This document shows, piece after piece, positions 30,497-39,316 of a stretch of 61,116 bases of DNA. Both the position numbers and the translations under genes were made by a program. Below the pieces are notes generated by a model. The model made no database searches. It was not told where the DNA came from and saw only the letters and a program-made list of their open reading frames with translations. How positions within the stretch are numbered: position 1 is the stretch's first letter; each line of letters starts with the position of its first letter. The DNA is taken from the NCBI GenBank assembly GCA_009885825.1, contig VFJY01000078.1, positions 1 to 61,116 of the forward strand, in the 5' to 3' direction. This stretch comes from Rhodobiaceae bacterium. Lineage in GTDB: Bacteria > Pseudomonadota > Alphaproteobacteria > Rhizobiales > Aestuariivirgaceae.

Positions 30497-32443
30497 ATGG
30501 CGGTTCTCAAACTCCAATTGCTCGGCGGTTTCAGGGCGCTGACGGGATCCGGCCAGGAAATTGTCATTCAGGCCAAAAAGGGCCGCGCGCTGCTGGCGAT
30601 ACTGGCCCTGTCACCGCCTGGCGGCATCAGCCGGGAGCGCTTGGCGGCGATGCTGTGGAGCGACCGGGGTGAAGACCAAGCCCGCAGCAGCCTGCGCCAG
30701 ACCCTGACCACGCTCCGCAGGGAACTTGGCGCGGCGGGAGAAAAAATAATTATGGCCGATGACCAGCGTGTGGCGATTGCACGCGATGCCATGGAAACAG
30801 ATGCTGTATCGCTCGTTGGCCTCTCGCACGCCAATGACAGCCCATCGCTTCGCGATGCGGCGAAACTCTATCAAGGTGAATTGCTGGCTGATCTTGCGCT
30901 GGCCGGCGAGGCCTTCGAAGACTGGCTTGCCATTGAGCGGGGCCGGATTCGCAATGTGATGACGTCCCTCTTCGACAGGCTCTTGCCGCTCGAACCAGTC
31001 GAGGAACGGGTAAAACTTGCCAGGCGGCTGCTGGCTCTCGACCCGCTGCGCGAAGCCTCAAACATTGCCCTGATGTCAGCCCTTTCCGAAGCTGGCGAGC
31101 GCGCCATGGCATTGCAGCATTATTCCATGTTCAAGGACATGCTGAAATCCGAACTGAATGTCCAGCCCGGACAGGAAGTCGAACAGCTCCGCCTTCGCCT
31201 TTCAACCGAGGGGCATTCCGCATTAGCTAAACCCCAATCGGCATCGCCCAAACCAGCGACACAGGGCGCTGACTCAAACATTCATGAGAGGCCGTCAATT
31301 GCCGTCCTGCCATTCACCAATATCGGAGGTGATCCTGGCCAGCAATACCTGAGTGACGGCATTACCGATGATATCATCATCCAGCTTTCACGCTTTCATG
31401 AATTGAAGGTAACGGCGCGGACAGCGGCATTCACATTTCAAGGCGACAACATCGACAGCGGGGCCGCCGCCCGGGCGCTTGGTGCGCGCTATATCGTCAA
31501 GGGTGCCGTCCGCGTTGGCGGCAACCGGCTGATCATATCCTGCCAGCTCCTGGAAGCCGAAACGGAAAATCTGTTATGGGGCGAGCGCTATGACCGGGCC
31601 GCAACCGACATTTTTTCGGTACAGGATGAAGTGGTGGCGCGTATCGTCACAGCACTTGGCGGACAGCTTGTGACGGCAGGCGTGTCGGCGATCCGCCGCA
31701 AACCGACTGAGAACTGGACGGCCTATGATTATTTCCTTAAAGGCCGCGACTTATGCAATCTCGGCCGCGAGGAAGCTTCCGAGCCGTTTTTCACCAAGGC
31801 GGTTGAACTTGATCCGGACTTCGCACTCGCCCATGCCTGGCGGGGTATCGGCCTGATGGGCAAATTCTGGTACCTCACCGACTATTCCTTCGCCAGTGAG
31901 GCGCTCGCCAGCGGCGAAAGGGCATTAGAACTCGACCCAAACGAAGCGATGGCCCATCACGCCACCGGGACGGCATTGGATTATTTGCGCAAGTATGACC
32001 GTTCCGAATTTCATTTGCGACGGGCTGCGGGGCTCAACCCACTGGACGTCAACATTAGCGCGGACTATGCCAATCTTCTCCTGCACACGGATCGCCATGA
32101 CGAGGCGCTCGCCCTTATCGAGGAAGTCCTGCAGCGCGACGCCTATCCACCGCCATGGATTCGCTACACGAAGGGCAAGATATTGTTTTTTAACAAGCGT
32201 TTCGAAGATGCTATCGACACACTCGACAACGGATCAGTTTATACATACAAAGCCCATGGCTTTCTGGCGGCGGCCCACGCAATTCTTGGAAACCTTGCCG
32301 AAGCCCGGCGGCATGTAGACCTCATGCGGGTCGCCAAGCCCGACGTATCCTTTGAGTCCTTTGTCGTGACAATGCCTTTCGCCGATCCTGCTTCGCTTGA
32401 TTTCTTCCGCGATGCCCTGCGTAAAGCGGGCTTCGCGGATTGA
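30497..32443 (+). CDS. Regulator with SARP/BTAD, TolB-like and TPR domains
   Basis: A 648-aa protein with three parts. Residues 1-95 form an OmpR-type winged helix as in SARP regulators (LLGGFRALTGSG, ERLAAMLWSDRGEDQARSSL). Residues 96-240 are the bacterial transcriptional activation domain (BTAD). From about 265 a TolB-like/FlgO-like domain begins (RPSIAVLPFTNIGGDPGQQY, then GARYIVKGAVRV), and from about 400 TPR repeats run to the end (AVELDPDFALAHAWRG, ALELDPNEAMAHHATG). Rhizobia carry many related proteins, often fused to an adenylate cyclase. Here no cyclase domain is present. The start at 30497 is chosen over an in-frame Met seven codons earlier. Target genes are unknown. It stands alone, divergent from xerD. 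Confidence 0.85.
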   Translation: MAVLKLQLLGGFRALTGSGQEIVIQAKKGRALLAILALSPPGGISRERLAAMLWSDRGEDQARSSLRQTLTTLRRELGAAGEKIIMADDQRVAIARDAMETDAVSLVGLSHANDSPSLRDAAKLYQGELLADLALAGEAFEDWLAIERGRIRNVMTSLFDRLLPLEPVEERVKLARRLLALDPLREASNIALMSALSEAGERAMALQHYSMFKDMLKSELNVQPGQEVEQLRLRLSTEGHSALAKPQSASPKPATQGADSNIHERPSIAVLPFTNIGGDPGQQYLSDGITDDIIIQLSRFHELKVTARTAAFTFQGDNIDSGAAARALGARYIVKGAVRVGGNRLIISCQLLEAETENLLWGERYDRAATDIFSVQDEVVARIVTALGGQLVTAGVSAIRRKPTENWTAYDYFLKGRDLCNLGREEASEPFFTKAVELDPDFALAHAWRGIGLMGKFWYLTDYSFASEALASGERALELDPNEAMAHHATGTALDYLRKYDRSEFHLRRAAGLNPLDVNISADYANLLLHTDRHDEALALIEEVLQRDAYPPPWIRYTKGKILFFNKRFEDAIDTLDNGSVYTYKAHGFLAAAHAILGNLAEARRHVDLMRVAKPDVSFESFVVTMPFADPASLDFFRDALRKAGFAD

Positions 32444-32450
32444 TCCCAAA

Positions 32451-32657
32451 TCACAGAACCAGATAAGTAAACCCGGCCATCAACAGGACTGGAAATAGGG
32501 GGATGAATTGGCCTCGGGCCTTCGCGCCTGGGGTCAGCCGAGCCGTTTGCCAATCGCGGCGTTCATCGAACACTTCCCCGAGGTCATGATTTCCATGCTC
32601 CCGCCACGGGAAAGCGCAGTAAGCGGAACCATATGCATCCATGATGTGATTGAACAT
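32451..32657 (-). CDS. Hypothetical 68-aa protein with a C-terminal membrane segment
   Basis: I do not recognise this protein. It begins MFNHIMDAYGSAYCAFPWRE, is polar and His/Arg-rich in the middle, and ends with a hydrophobic segment (FIPLFPVLLMAGFTYLVL) that would make it tail-anchored. AGGGAA lies eight to nine bases before the ATG at 32657, which supports translation. It lies 40 bp after the DUF1127 gene on the same strand and may be read with it. Confidence 0.5.
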   Translation of the reverse strand: MFNHIMDAYGSAYCAFPWREHGNHDLGEVFDERRDWQTARLTPGAKARGQFIPLFPVLLMAGFTYLVL

Positions 32658-32697
32658 TGGTCTATTCCCTTGCTTCTCCGATGCGGCGTCAAAACCC

Positions 32698-32952
32698 TTA
32701 ACTTCTTGCGGCATGCTTGATCGCGTCGAGAAGCAGGCCCTCCTGCTCGGCGGGCGACAGCCGGTTGAAGCCTTTCATCCCGATATCATTCAGCATGTGA
32801 GGGTCCATCTCCCGCAGCCCTTTCAATTCGGCTGCCAAGCGCGCCTTCTGTGCCCTGGCCCCAAAATATTGGCTGATCGCATGAGATACTTCGCCAAATG
32901 TCGCGCTTATTGGTGTTGTGAATGTCGCGATTGGTGATTGCAGCGTTGTCAT
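32698..32952 (-). CDS. DUF1127 domain-containing small protein
   Basis: An 84-aa protein ending in a DUF1127 (YjiS-like) motif: LAAELKGLREMDPHMLNDIG then MKGFNRLSPAEQ. Short DUF1127 proteins in alphaproteobacteria can bind RNA and affect sRNA turnover and phosphate or stress responses. This one carries a ~45-residue N-terminal extension. I chose the ATG at 32952 because AAAGGGA lies seven bases before it. The role here is unknown. Confidence 0.8.
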   Translation of the reverse strand: MTTLQSPIATFTTPISATFGEVSHAISQYFGARAQKARLAAELKGLREMDPHMLNDIGMKGFNRLSPAEQEGLLLDAIKHAARS

Positions 32953-33177
32953 GTTGTTTATCCCTTTATTGCCGTCCAGGCATTCGGCCCACCCGTTTGC
33001 CCTCGACATGAGCCAACTTGGACAATGCCCGTCAAAGCACCGCCAAACCGCCGTGAATTGCGCGTTTATTCTGCGGAAGTCCCCGTCAATCGCCGTTAAA
33101 ACGCTCGACCATCAAAAGCCTTTGCTCCAGTCCCCCTCCCGTTCTAAAAGCGGCGGCGAGATTAAGGAATTAACCCA

Positions 33178-33771
33178 ATGGCACGGCGGTCTCTTTCGCA
33201 GGAGATAGAAAATATCCGGGAAAAGCTTGGCAATCACCCCATCGTTCTGGTTGGGCTCATGGGGGCTGGCAAATCCAGCATTGGCCGCAGGCTTGCCGAG
33301 AAGCTCAATTTTCCCTTTGTCGATGCCGATCATGAAATTGAGGTGGCCGCCGACAAATCAATCGCGGAAATTTTCGCTGACCATGGCGAGGCCTATTTTC
33401 GCGAGGGCGAACGCCGCGTCATATCCAGGCTCATCGAAAACGGCGCCCAGGTCCTGGCAACTGGCGGCGGCGCTTTCATCAATGATGATACCCGCGAGCG
33501 CATTGCGGGCCATGGCGTGTCGGTCTGGCTCAAGGCCGATCTTCCATTGCTGATGAAGCGTGTCAACAAACGCGCCGACCGGCCGCTCCTGCTCAATGAT
33601 GACCCGCAAGCCATCATGCAGCGCCTGATGGATGAGCGCTATCCGGTCTATGCCAAGGCCGACGTAACTGTTGAAAGCCGCGACGTGCAGCACACACAGA
33701 TGGTCAATGATGTTATCAAGATGCTGGCCAAATGGCCGAATTGGAAACGTTTGAACAATGCCACAAACTGA
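33178..33771 (+). CDS. aroK: Shikimate kinase
   Basis: A 197-aa kinase that phosphorylates shikimate on the way to chorismate. The P-loop is VGLMGAGKSSIGRRLA near residues 25-40. DADHEIE, REGERRVI and ATGGGAF complete the substrate site. The C-terminus is slightly long for the family. It ends 14 bases inside the aroB start, so the two shikimate genes are coupled. Confidence 0.96.
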   Translation: MARRSLSQEIENIREKLGNHPIVLVGLMGAGKSSIGRRLAEKLNFPFVDADHEIEVAADKSIAEIFADHGEAYFREGERRVISRLIENGAQVLATGGGAFINDDTRERIAGHGVSVWLKADLPLLMKRVNKRADRPLLLNDDPQAIMQRLMDERYPVYAKADVTVESRDVQHTQMVNDVIKMLAKWPNWKRLNNATN

Positions 33772-34891
33772 CAGCCTGCGCCGCGACAGCGTCTCCGTCG
33801 ATCTCGGAAAAAGGGCTTACACCATCGAAATCGGCGAAGGCCTTCTGGAAGAGGCGGGCGCCCTGATTGCTCCCCTTTTGAACCGCCCCTTCACCGTCAT
33901 CGTGACCGATGAAAACGTCGCGCGCTTCCACTTGAAGACTTTGGAAACTGCGCTGGCCGGTGCTGGAATAAAATACGCTTCGATTGTTTTGCCCGCTGGC
34001 GAAAAGACCAAAAGCTTCGCGATGCTCGCCGACCTCTGTGAACAACTGCTGGCCGCGGGCGTTGAGCGCCGCGACAGGATCATCGCCTTTGGTGGCGGCG
34101 TCATAGGCGACCTCGCCGGTTTTGCCGCTGCCATTCTCCGGCGTGGCATCGATTTCATTCAAATTCCAACAAGCCTGCTGGCCCAGGTGGATTCGAGCGT
34201 TGGCGGCAAGACCGGCATCAACACCTCCCATGGCAAAAATCTCATCGGCGCTTTTCTGCAGCCCGTGAAAGTCCTGGCCGATACCAAGTTGCTGGCGACC
34301 CTGCCGCGCCGTGAATTGGCCGCAGGCTATGCCGAGGTCGCAAAATATGGCCTCCTTGGCGACGCCGCATTTTTCGAATGGCTTGAATCCAACGCTGAGC
34401 TTTTGCTGCGGGGGGATGCCCAGGCCCGCGCCCACGCCATATTGAGAAGTTGCTCGGCCAAGGCGAGAATCGTGGCCGAAGATGAAACTGAACAGGGGGT
34501 TCGCGCCCTGCTCAATCTGGGTCACACATTCGGCCATGCGCTGGAGTCCGCCACGGGCTACAGCAACCGCTTGCTCCACGGTGAAGGTGTTGCCATCGGC
34601 ATGGTGCAGGCCTTCCGCTTTTCCGAGCGCCTGAAGCACTGCAAGCCAGGCACTGCTGATCGTGTGGCGAAACATTTGAAAAGTGCCGGCCTCCCCATCC
34701 ATATGTCGGAGATCGAAGGTTCGCTTCCGCCCCCGGCCGACCTGTTGAACATCATGCGGCAGGACAAGAAGGCTGAAGGAGGCAAGCTCACCTTCATTCT
34801 GGCGCGCGCCATTGGCGAGGCCTTCATCGCCAGGAATATTCCCGATTCTGAAGCGGTCAGTTTTCTGCAAGAGGACTTTGAAAGAAAATGA
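33758..34891 (+). CDS. aroB: 3-dehydroquinate synthase
   Basis: A 377-aa NAD- and metal-dependent enzyme that makes the first ring of the shikimate pathway. The NAD-binding core is RIIAFGGGVIGDLAGFAAA, followed by QIPTSLLAQVDSSVGGKTGI. The metal-site region LNLGHTFGHALE is present. It overlaps aroK upstream and the CorC-type gene downstream by four bases. Confidence 0.97.
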   Translation: MPQTDSLRRDSVSVDLGKRAYTIEIGEGLLEEAGALIAPLLNRPFTVIVTDENVARFHLKTLETALAGAGIKYASIVLPAGEKTKSFAMLADLCEQLLAAGVERRDRIIAFGGGVIGDLAGFAAAILRRGIDFIQIPTSLLAQVDSSVGGKTGINTSHGKNLIGAFLQPVKVLADTKLLATLPRRELAAGYAEVAKYGLLGDAAFFEWLESNAELLLRGDAQARAHAILRSCSAKARIVAEDETEQGVRALLNLGHTFGHALESATGYSNRLLHGEGVAIGMVQAFRFSERLKHCKPGTADRVAKHLKSAGLPIHMSEIEGSLPPPADLLNIMRQDKKAEGGKLTFILARAIGEAFIARNIPDSEAVSFLQEDFERK

Positions 34892-36159
34892 GTTTTGATA
34901 TTGGCATGGCAGCCTTCGCAATTGTCTTGTTGATGCTGATGTCGGCATTTTTCTCGGCCGCCGAAACCGGAATGACCGCCACCTCGCGCGCGCGGCTGAC
35001 GGAACTGGAGCGGCGCGGCAACTGGCGCTCGTCGCTGGTTTTGAAACTCACAAAAACCCGTGAGCGCCTGATCGGTGCGTTGCTGCTGGGCAACAACGTG
35101 GCCAATATCACGGCATCGGCCATCGCCACCGCGGCCCTCATCAAGGTCTTCGGCGATAGTGGAGCTGTAATCGCCTCGGTCGTCATGACTGTGCTCGTGC
35201 TTATTTTCTGTGAAGTCATGCCCAAGACCTACGCCATCGCCTATCCGGACCGGGTGGCGCTTGCTGTAGCGCCCCTCGTGCGTGTTCTCGTTGCGGTTTT
35301 TGGGCCGATCATTATTGCGGTTGAATACATCGTGAGAAATGTGCTCCGCGCTTTTGGCGTCAATGTCTCCGCCAACAACGATGTTTTGTCGGCCCATGAT
35401 GAACTGCGCGGCACCATTGATATGCACCACAAGGAAGGCAGCTTTGTCACCAACGACCGCAACATGCTGGGTGGCATCCTTGATCTGCAGGACCTCGAGA
35501 TTGTCGATGCCATGATCCACCGCACCAAGATGGTGTCCATTGACGGGGCCGATGACCCTGAAAAAATTGTAAGGCAGGTTCTGAAGTCCGGCCACACACG
35601 AATTCCCGTGTGGAAAGACAAGCCTGACAACATTATCGGCATTCTCCATGCCAAGGACCTTTTCTCGGCACTGCAGGAAAATGGCGGTGATTCAACCAAA
35701 GTCAGGATCGACGAGGTGATGAACCCGGCTTGGTTTGTGCCCGATACGCGCCCTCTGGCCGATCAGCTCAAGGCCTTCCTCCGGCGCAAAACCCACTTCG
35801 CCATCGTCGTCGATGAATATGGCGAGGTGCAGGGCCTCATCACACTGGAAGACATCATCGAAGAAATTATCGGCGACATCAAGGATGAGCATGACATTGC
35901 AACAGCCGGCATCAGGCAGTTGCCGGACGGCTCCTACAACATTGATGGCTCGGTTCCTCTGCGCGACTTGAACCGCGCGTTCAATTGGGAACTCCCTGAC
36001 GAGGAGGCCACAACCCTCGCGGGTCTCGTCATCCACGACGCCCGCATGATTCCGGAGGTGAGCCAGGTTTTCAATTTCCACGGCTTCCGCTTCGAAATCA
36101 TGAAAAAACGCAAACACCAGGTAACATCGATAAAAGTCACGCCCGAAAATCAGGGCTAG
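34888..36159 (+). CDS. HlyC/CorC (CNNM) family membrane protein
   Basis: A 423-aa inner-membrane protein: DUF21 membrane domain (about residues 1-180, FFSAAETGMTATSRARL), a pair of CBS domains (about 200-330) and a CorC_HlyC domain at the end (about 345-420). Relatives transport or control transport of magnesium and are also called hemolysin-like for historic reasons. There is no evidence here of toxicity. It is directly coupled to aroB and followed at one base by the FAD reductase. Confidence 0.92.
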   Translation: MSFDIGMAAFAIVLLMLMSAFFSAAETGMTATSRARLTELERRGNWRSSLVLKLTKTRERLIGALLLGNNVANITASAIATAALIKVFGDSGAVIASVVMTVLVLIFCEVMPKTYAIAYPDRVALAVAPLVRVLVAVFGPIIIAVEYIVRNVLRAFGVNVSANNDVLSAHDELRGTIDMHHKEGSFVTNDRNMLGGILDLQDLEIVDAMIHRTKMVSIDGADDPEKIVRQVLKSGHTRIPVWKDKPDNIIGILHAKDLFSALQENGGDSTKVRIDEVMNPAWFVPDTRPLADQLKAFLRRKTHFAIVVDEYGEVQGLITLEDIIEEIIGDIKDEHDIATAGIRQLPDGSYNIDGSVPLRDLNRAFNWELPDEEATTLAGLVIHDARMIPEVSQVFNFHGFRFEIMKKRKHQVTSIKVTPENQG

Positions 36160-36160
36160 C

Positions 36161-37279
36161 ATGGCCTTGCGCGAAGTTGATCTTGTGATCGTCGGAGCCA
36201 GCTTTGCGGGACTGATCTGCGCCCGTGCGGCAGCGCTGCGCGGTCTCCGGGTTATCGTCATCGAGGCCAAATCCGACCCTGGTGCGCGCATTCACACCAC
36301 TGGAATTCTGGTTAAGGAAGCGGCCGAAGAGATCGACACGCCTGCCAAGTTTTCCCGCGTCATTCACGGAGTCAGGCTCTACTCGCCATCCCTGAAGTCA
36401 ATCGACCTTCGCGCCCCCGGCTATTATTTTCTGACCACCGATACAGCGGGGCTGGTCCGCTGGTTGGCGGATGAAGCCCGCGATGCGGGCGCCGAAATCA
36501 TTTGCAGCCGAAAAGTTGAAACGGCCTCGCGCCATGGCAATGCAATTCACCTCCCGCAATTTGACATCAACGCCCGCTATCTCGTCGGCGCTGACGGCGC
36601 GCGTTCAACAGTTGCGAAAATATTCAAACTTGGCCGCAACAAAAAGTTCCTGACCGGGCTTGAAATTGAATTTCCCGATCTGCCAAAGGCCGATCCGGAC
36701 CTGCTGCATTGTTTCCTCGATACCAAACTCGCGCGCGGCTATCTCGCCTGCGTCGCCCCGGCGCCCGGCTTCTTCCAAGTGGGGCTGGCGGCCAATTCAG
36801 ATGCAAAGCCTGACCTCAAGGCATTCCTCGCCCATGCCGAACCAATATTCGGTTTTTCCACCGCGGCAATCAGGGAGCGCCGCAGCGGTCTTATTCCTTG
36901 TGGTGGGCCGCTCAAACAATTTGCCGCGCCGAATGTCATGCTCATCGGCGATGCCGCAGGCCATGTTTCACCGCTGACGGGAGGCGGCATCCGGTTGGCC
37001 TTCCGCTATGGCAGGCGCGCTGGCCAGCTCATTGCCGACCACCTGTTGCGCCACGGCCCGCCGCCAGAAAGAACCCTTTCTGCGGAATTGCCTTCCTTCA
37101 CGAAAAAGAACCTGCTCCGCAAGGTGATGGATTTGGGTCCGCCAAATTGGCTTTACAATGCCATGATCGGCACCCCCGCCATGAACTGGTTCGCCCGTCA
37201 GGTCTATTTTCACAAGCGCGCTGAGCCCGGCGATAGCCTGGAAGCCTTTGAACAGCGCCTCAAAAACCGGGACCGCTAG
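36161..37279 (+). CDS. FAD-dependent oxidoreductase, geranylgeranyl reductase family
   Basis: A 372-aa flavoprotein with an N-terminal dinucleotide-binding site (DLVIVGASFAGLICARAAA) and the middle motif MLIGDAAGHVSPLTGGGIRL, both typical of the geranylgeranyl reductase/UbiH-type family. These enzymes reduce isoprenoid chains or hydroxylate rings. The substrate here is unknown. Its last 20 bases overlap the convergent bolA gene. The link with the CorC-type gene is positional only. Confidence 0.85.
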   Translation: MALREVDLVIVGASFAGLICARAAALRGLRVIVIEAKSDPGARIHTTGILVKEAAEEIDTPAKFSRVIHGVRLYSPSLKSIDLRAPGYYFLTTDTAGLVRWLADEARDAGAEIICSRKVETASRHGNAIHLPQFDINARYLVGADGARSTVAKIFKLGRNKKFLTGLEIEFPDLPKADPDLLHCFLDTKLARGYLACVAPAPGFFQVGLAANSDAKPDLKAFLAHAEPIFGFSTAAIRERRSGLIPCGGPLKQFAAPNVMLIGDAAGHVSPLTGGGIRLAFRYGRRAGQLIADHLLRHGPPPERTLSAELPSFTKKNLLRKVMDLGPPNWLYNAMIGTPAMNWFARQVYFHKRAEPGDSLEAFEQRLKNRDR

Positions 37280-37550
37280 TCTTTGGCGCAGAAACCTCGA
37301 TCGCCAGCGCGTGCACCCGCTCTTTCAACTCTTGCGCCAGCGCGGCATTGATCATCCGGTGCTGTTCCACCCGCGATTTCCCCTGAAAAGCGCTTGCGAC
37401 AATTTTGACCCGGAAATGGCTCTCCCCATCGGCCCGCGCGCCCACATGGCCATGATGTTGCGACGATTCATCTGTAACCTCCAGGGAGATGGGATCAAAA
37501 GCTGCTTGCAGCTTGGATTCCAGGGTTTTTCCGACCATTCCTAAATTCAT
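37260..37550 (-). CDS. bolA: BolA family protein
   Basis: A 96-aa BolA-like protein, a partner of monothiol glutaredoxins in iron-sulfur trafficking. The core is DESSQHHGHVGARADGESHF, then RVEQHRMINAALAQELKERV. The start could be MNLG at 37550 or the Met at 37538. Convergent overlap with the FAD reductase gene. It is divergent from the J-domain gene, and this order (bolA, J-domain, cobS, cobT) is common in rhizobia. Confidence 0.93.
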   Translation of the reverse strand: MNLGMVGKTLESKLQAAFDPISLEVTDESSQHHGHVGARADGESHFRVKIVASAFQGKSRVEQHRMINAALAQELKERVHALAIEVSAPKTSGPGF

Positions 37551-37610
37551 TGTCTGTTCCGCGCGGTTCAGGGTTGCGACTTCTGCTTCATATCCCCATA
37601 ATCAAGCCCC

Positions 37611-38219
37611 ATGAAACTTGATTCAAAATATTTCGACAAAATTCGCATCAAGCCCGGTCCAAACAAGAAGGAACCGGCTGCCCCCGTAGCCTGCGAATGG
37701 CCGGGCTGCGTCAAGCCGTCGCGCCACAAAGCCCCCAAGGGCCGGGGCTCCGAGGGACAGTTCCATAATTACTGCACGCAGCACGTGCAGGAATACAACA
37801 AAACCTATAATTATTTTGAAGGCATGAAGGACAATGATGTGGCGGGCTTCCAGAAGGACGCCCAAACAGGTCATAGGCCCACCTGGAAACTTGGGCAAAA
37901 TGCTGCCGCCGCAAACAATGCCTATGCCAATATCAATGGCATGCGGCGCAAGGCCCGCAATGTGAACGACCCCTTCGCCGCCTTCGCATCGGCTCAAGAA
38001 GCGGCCAAGCCAAGCCGCAGCCTGCGACGCGGCGAGCTCAAGGCGCTGAATGTCTTGGGTCTTGATGAAAATGCCACCGCTGAAATGGCCAAAACCCAAT
38101 ACAAGACCCTGGTCAAGCGCCTGCATCCCGATGCCAACAACGGCAGCCGCGAAAATGAAGACACACTGAAAGCCGTGATCCATGCTTACGACACATTGCG
38201 GTCCAGCGGTTTCTGCTAG
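37611..38219 (+). CDS. J-domain protein (DnaJ-like, C-terminal J domain)
   Basis: A 202-aa protein whose last ~60 residues form a J domain with the key HPD in LVKRLHPDANNG. J domains stimulate DnaK. The N-terminal part has paired cysteines (VACEWPGCVKPSRH, YCTQHVQEY) that look like a zinc-binding site, followed by YNYFEGMKD, a pattern conserved in alphaproteobacteria. It lies 90 bp before cobS. A role in cobaltochelatase assembly is suggested only by this neighbourhood. Confidence 0.9.
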   Translation: MKLDSKYFDKIRIKPGPNKKEPAAPVACEWPGCVKPSRHKAPKGRGSEGQFHNYCTQHVQEYNKTYNYFEGMKDNDVAGFQKDAQTGHRPTWKLGQNAAAANNAYANINGMRRKARNVNDPFAAFASAQEAAKPSRSLRRGELKALNVLGLDENATAEMAKTQYKTLVKRLHPDANNGSRENEDTLKAVIHAYDTLRSSGFC

Positions 38220-38309
38220 AAAGCCGCCGCCTCTGAGCTTGCTGTAAAGCCCACAACCCTTTAGAACCCAGACCTCTCACCTGTTTGTAGCCGGATAAAG
38301 ATTGATCTC

Positions 38310-39302
38310 ATGAATAGTATGGCAAATGGTGAAGCTGTTGGAATGCCCGATACCACAGCTTCGGTAAGTCAGTTGTTTGGCTTCGAGTCGAACATGGTGG
38401 TTCCCGCCTATACAAAGACCAGTGAGCATGTGCCCGATTTGGACGAGGATTATCTGTTCAATCGCGATACGACACTGGCGATCCTGGCAGGCTTTGCCTT
38501 CAATCGCCGCGTGATGATCACGGGCTATCATGGCACCGGCAAATCGACCCATATTGAGCAAGTGGCGGCCCGGCTGAATTGGCCTTGCATCCGAATCAAT
38601 CTCGACAGCCACATCAGTCGCATCGACCTGATTGGCAAGGATGCCATTGTGCTGCAGGATGGCAAGCAAGTCACCGAGTTTCGCGAAGGCATTCTACCCT
38701 GGTCCTACCAGCGCAATGTCGCCCTGGTCTTTGATGAATATGATGCAGGCCGCCCCGACGTGATGTTTGTCATTCAACGAATTCTCGAATCATCCGGCAA
38801 GTTGACCCTGCTCGACCAGTCGAAGGTCATCCGCCCCCATCGGGCCTTCCGGCTTTTTGCCACGGCTAACACCGTGGGCCTTGGCGACACCACGGGCCTT
38901 TATCACGGCACCCAGCAAATCAATCAGGCGCAGATGGATCGCTGGTCGATCATTTCCGTGCTCAACTACCTGTCACACGCCCAGGAAACCGGCATCGTGT
39001 TGGCCAAGTGCAAATCCTACCGAAATGAAAAAGGCAAAAAAGTGATCGCCAACATGGTGCGCATTGCTGACCTGACCCGCAATGCCTTCATGATGGGCGA
39101 TCTCTCGACCGTGATGAGCCCCAGAACGGTGATCACCTGGGCCCAGAATGCTGAAATTTTTGGCGGCGATCTCGGCTTTGCCTTCCGGCTCACCTTCCTG
39201 AACCGCTGCGATGAATTGGAGCGTCCCGTCGTGGCCGAGTTCTATCAGCGCTGCTTTGGCGAAGAATTGCCTGAATCTCCCGTGCATGTTGCAATCGCCT
39301 GA
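38310..39302 (+). CDS. cobS: Cobaltochelatase subunit CobS
   Basis: A 330-aa AAA ATPase that, with CobT and CobN, inserts cobalt into hydrogenobyrinic acid diamide in aerobic B12 synthesis. The P-loop is [20 protein letters not shown] near residues 70-88. The ATPase core [19 protein letters not shown] and [20 protein letters not shown] is typical of CobS. The length is normal. cobT follows 14 bases later. CobN and other B12 genes are not in the window. Confidence 0.96.
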   Translation: MNSMANGEAVGMPDTTASVSQLFGFESNMVVPAYTKTSEHVPDLDEDYLFNRDTTLAILAGFAFNRRVMITGYHGTGKSTHIEQVAARLNWPCIRINLDSHISRIDLIGKDAIVLQDGKQVTEFREGILPWSYQRNVALVFDEYDAGRPDVMFVIQRILESSGKLTLLDQSKVIRPHRAFRLFATANTVGLGDTTGLYHGTQQINQAQMDRWSIISVLNYLSHAQETGIVLAKCKSYRNEKGKKVIANMVRIADLTRNAFMMGDLSTVMSPRTVITWAQNAEIFGGDLGFAFRLTFLNRCDELERPVVAEFYQRCFGEELPESPVHVAIA

Positions 39303-39316
39303 AGGCAAATGCAGCG

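Noticed and set aside
34888-36159. Hemolysin
   Set aside because: The name comes from old annotation of the family. The domains are those of CNNM/CorC ion-transport proteins.
38220-38309. Cobalamin riboswitch before cobS
   Set aside because: The gap is only 90 bp and lacks the conserved B12-box, so there is no room for the element.
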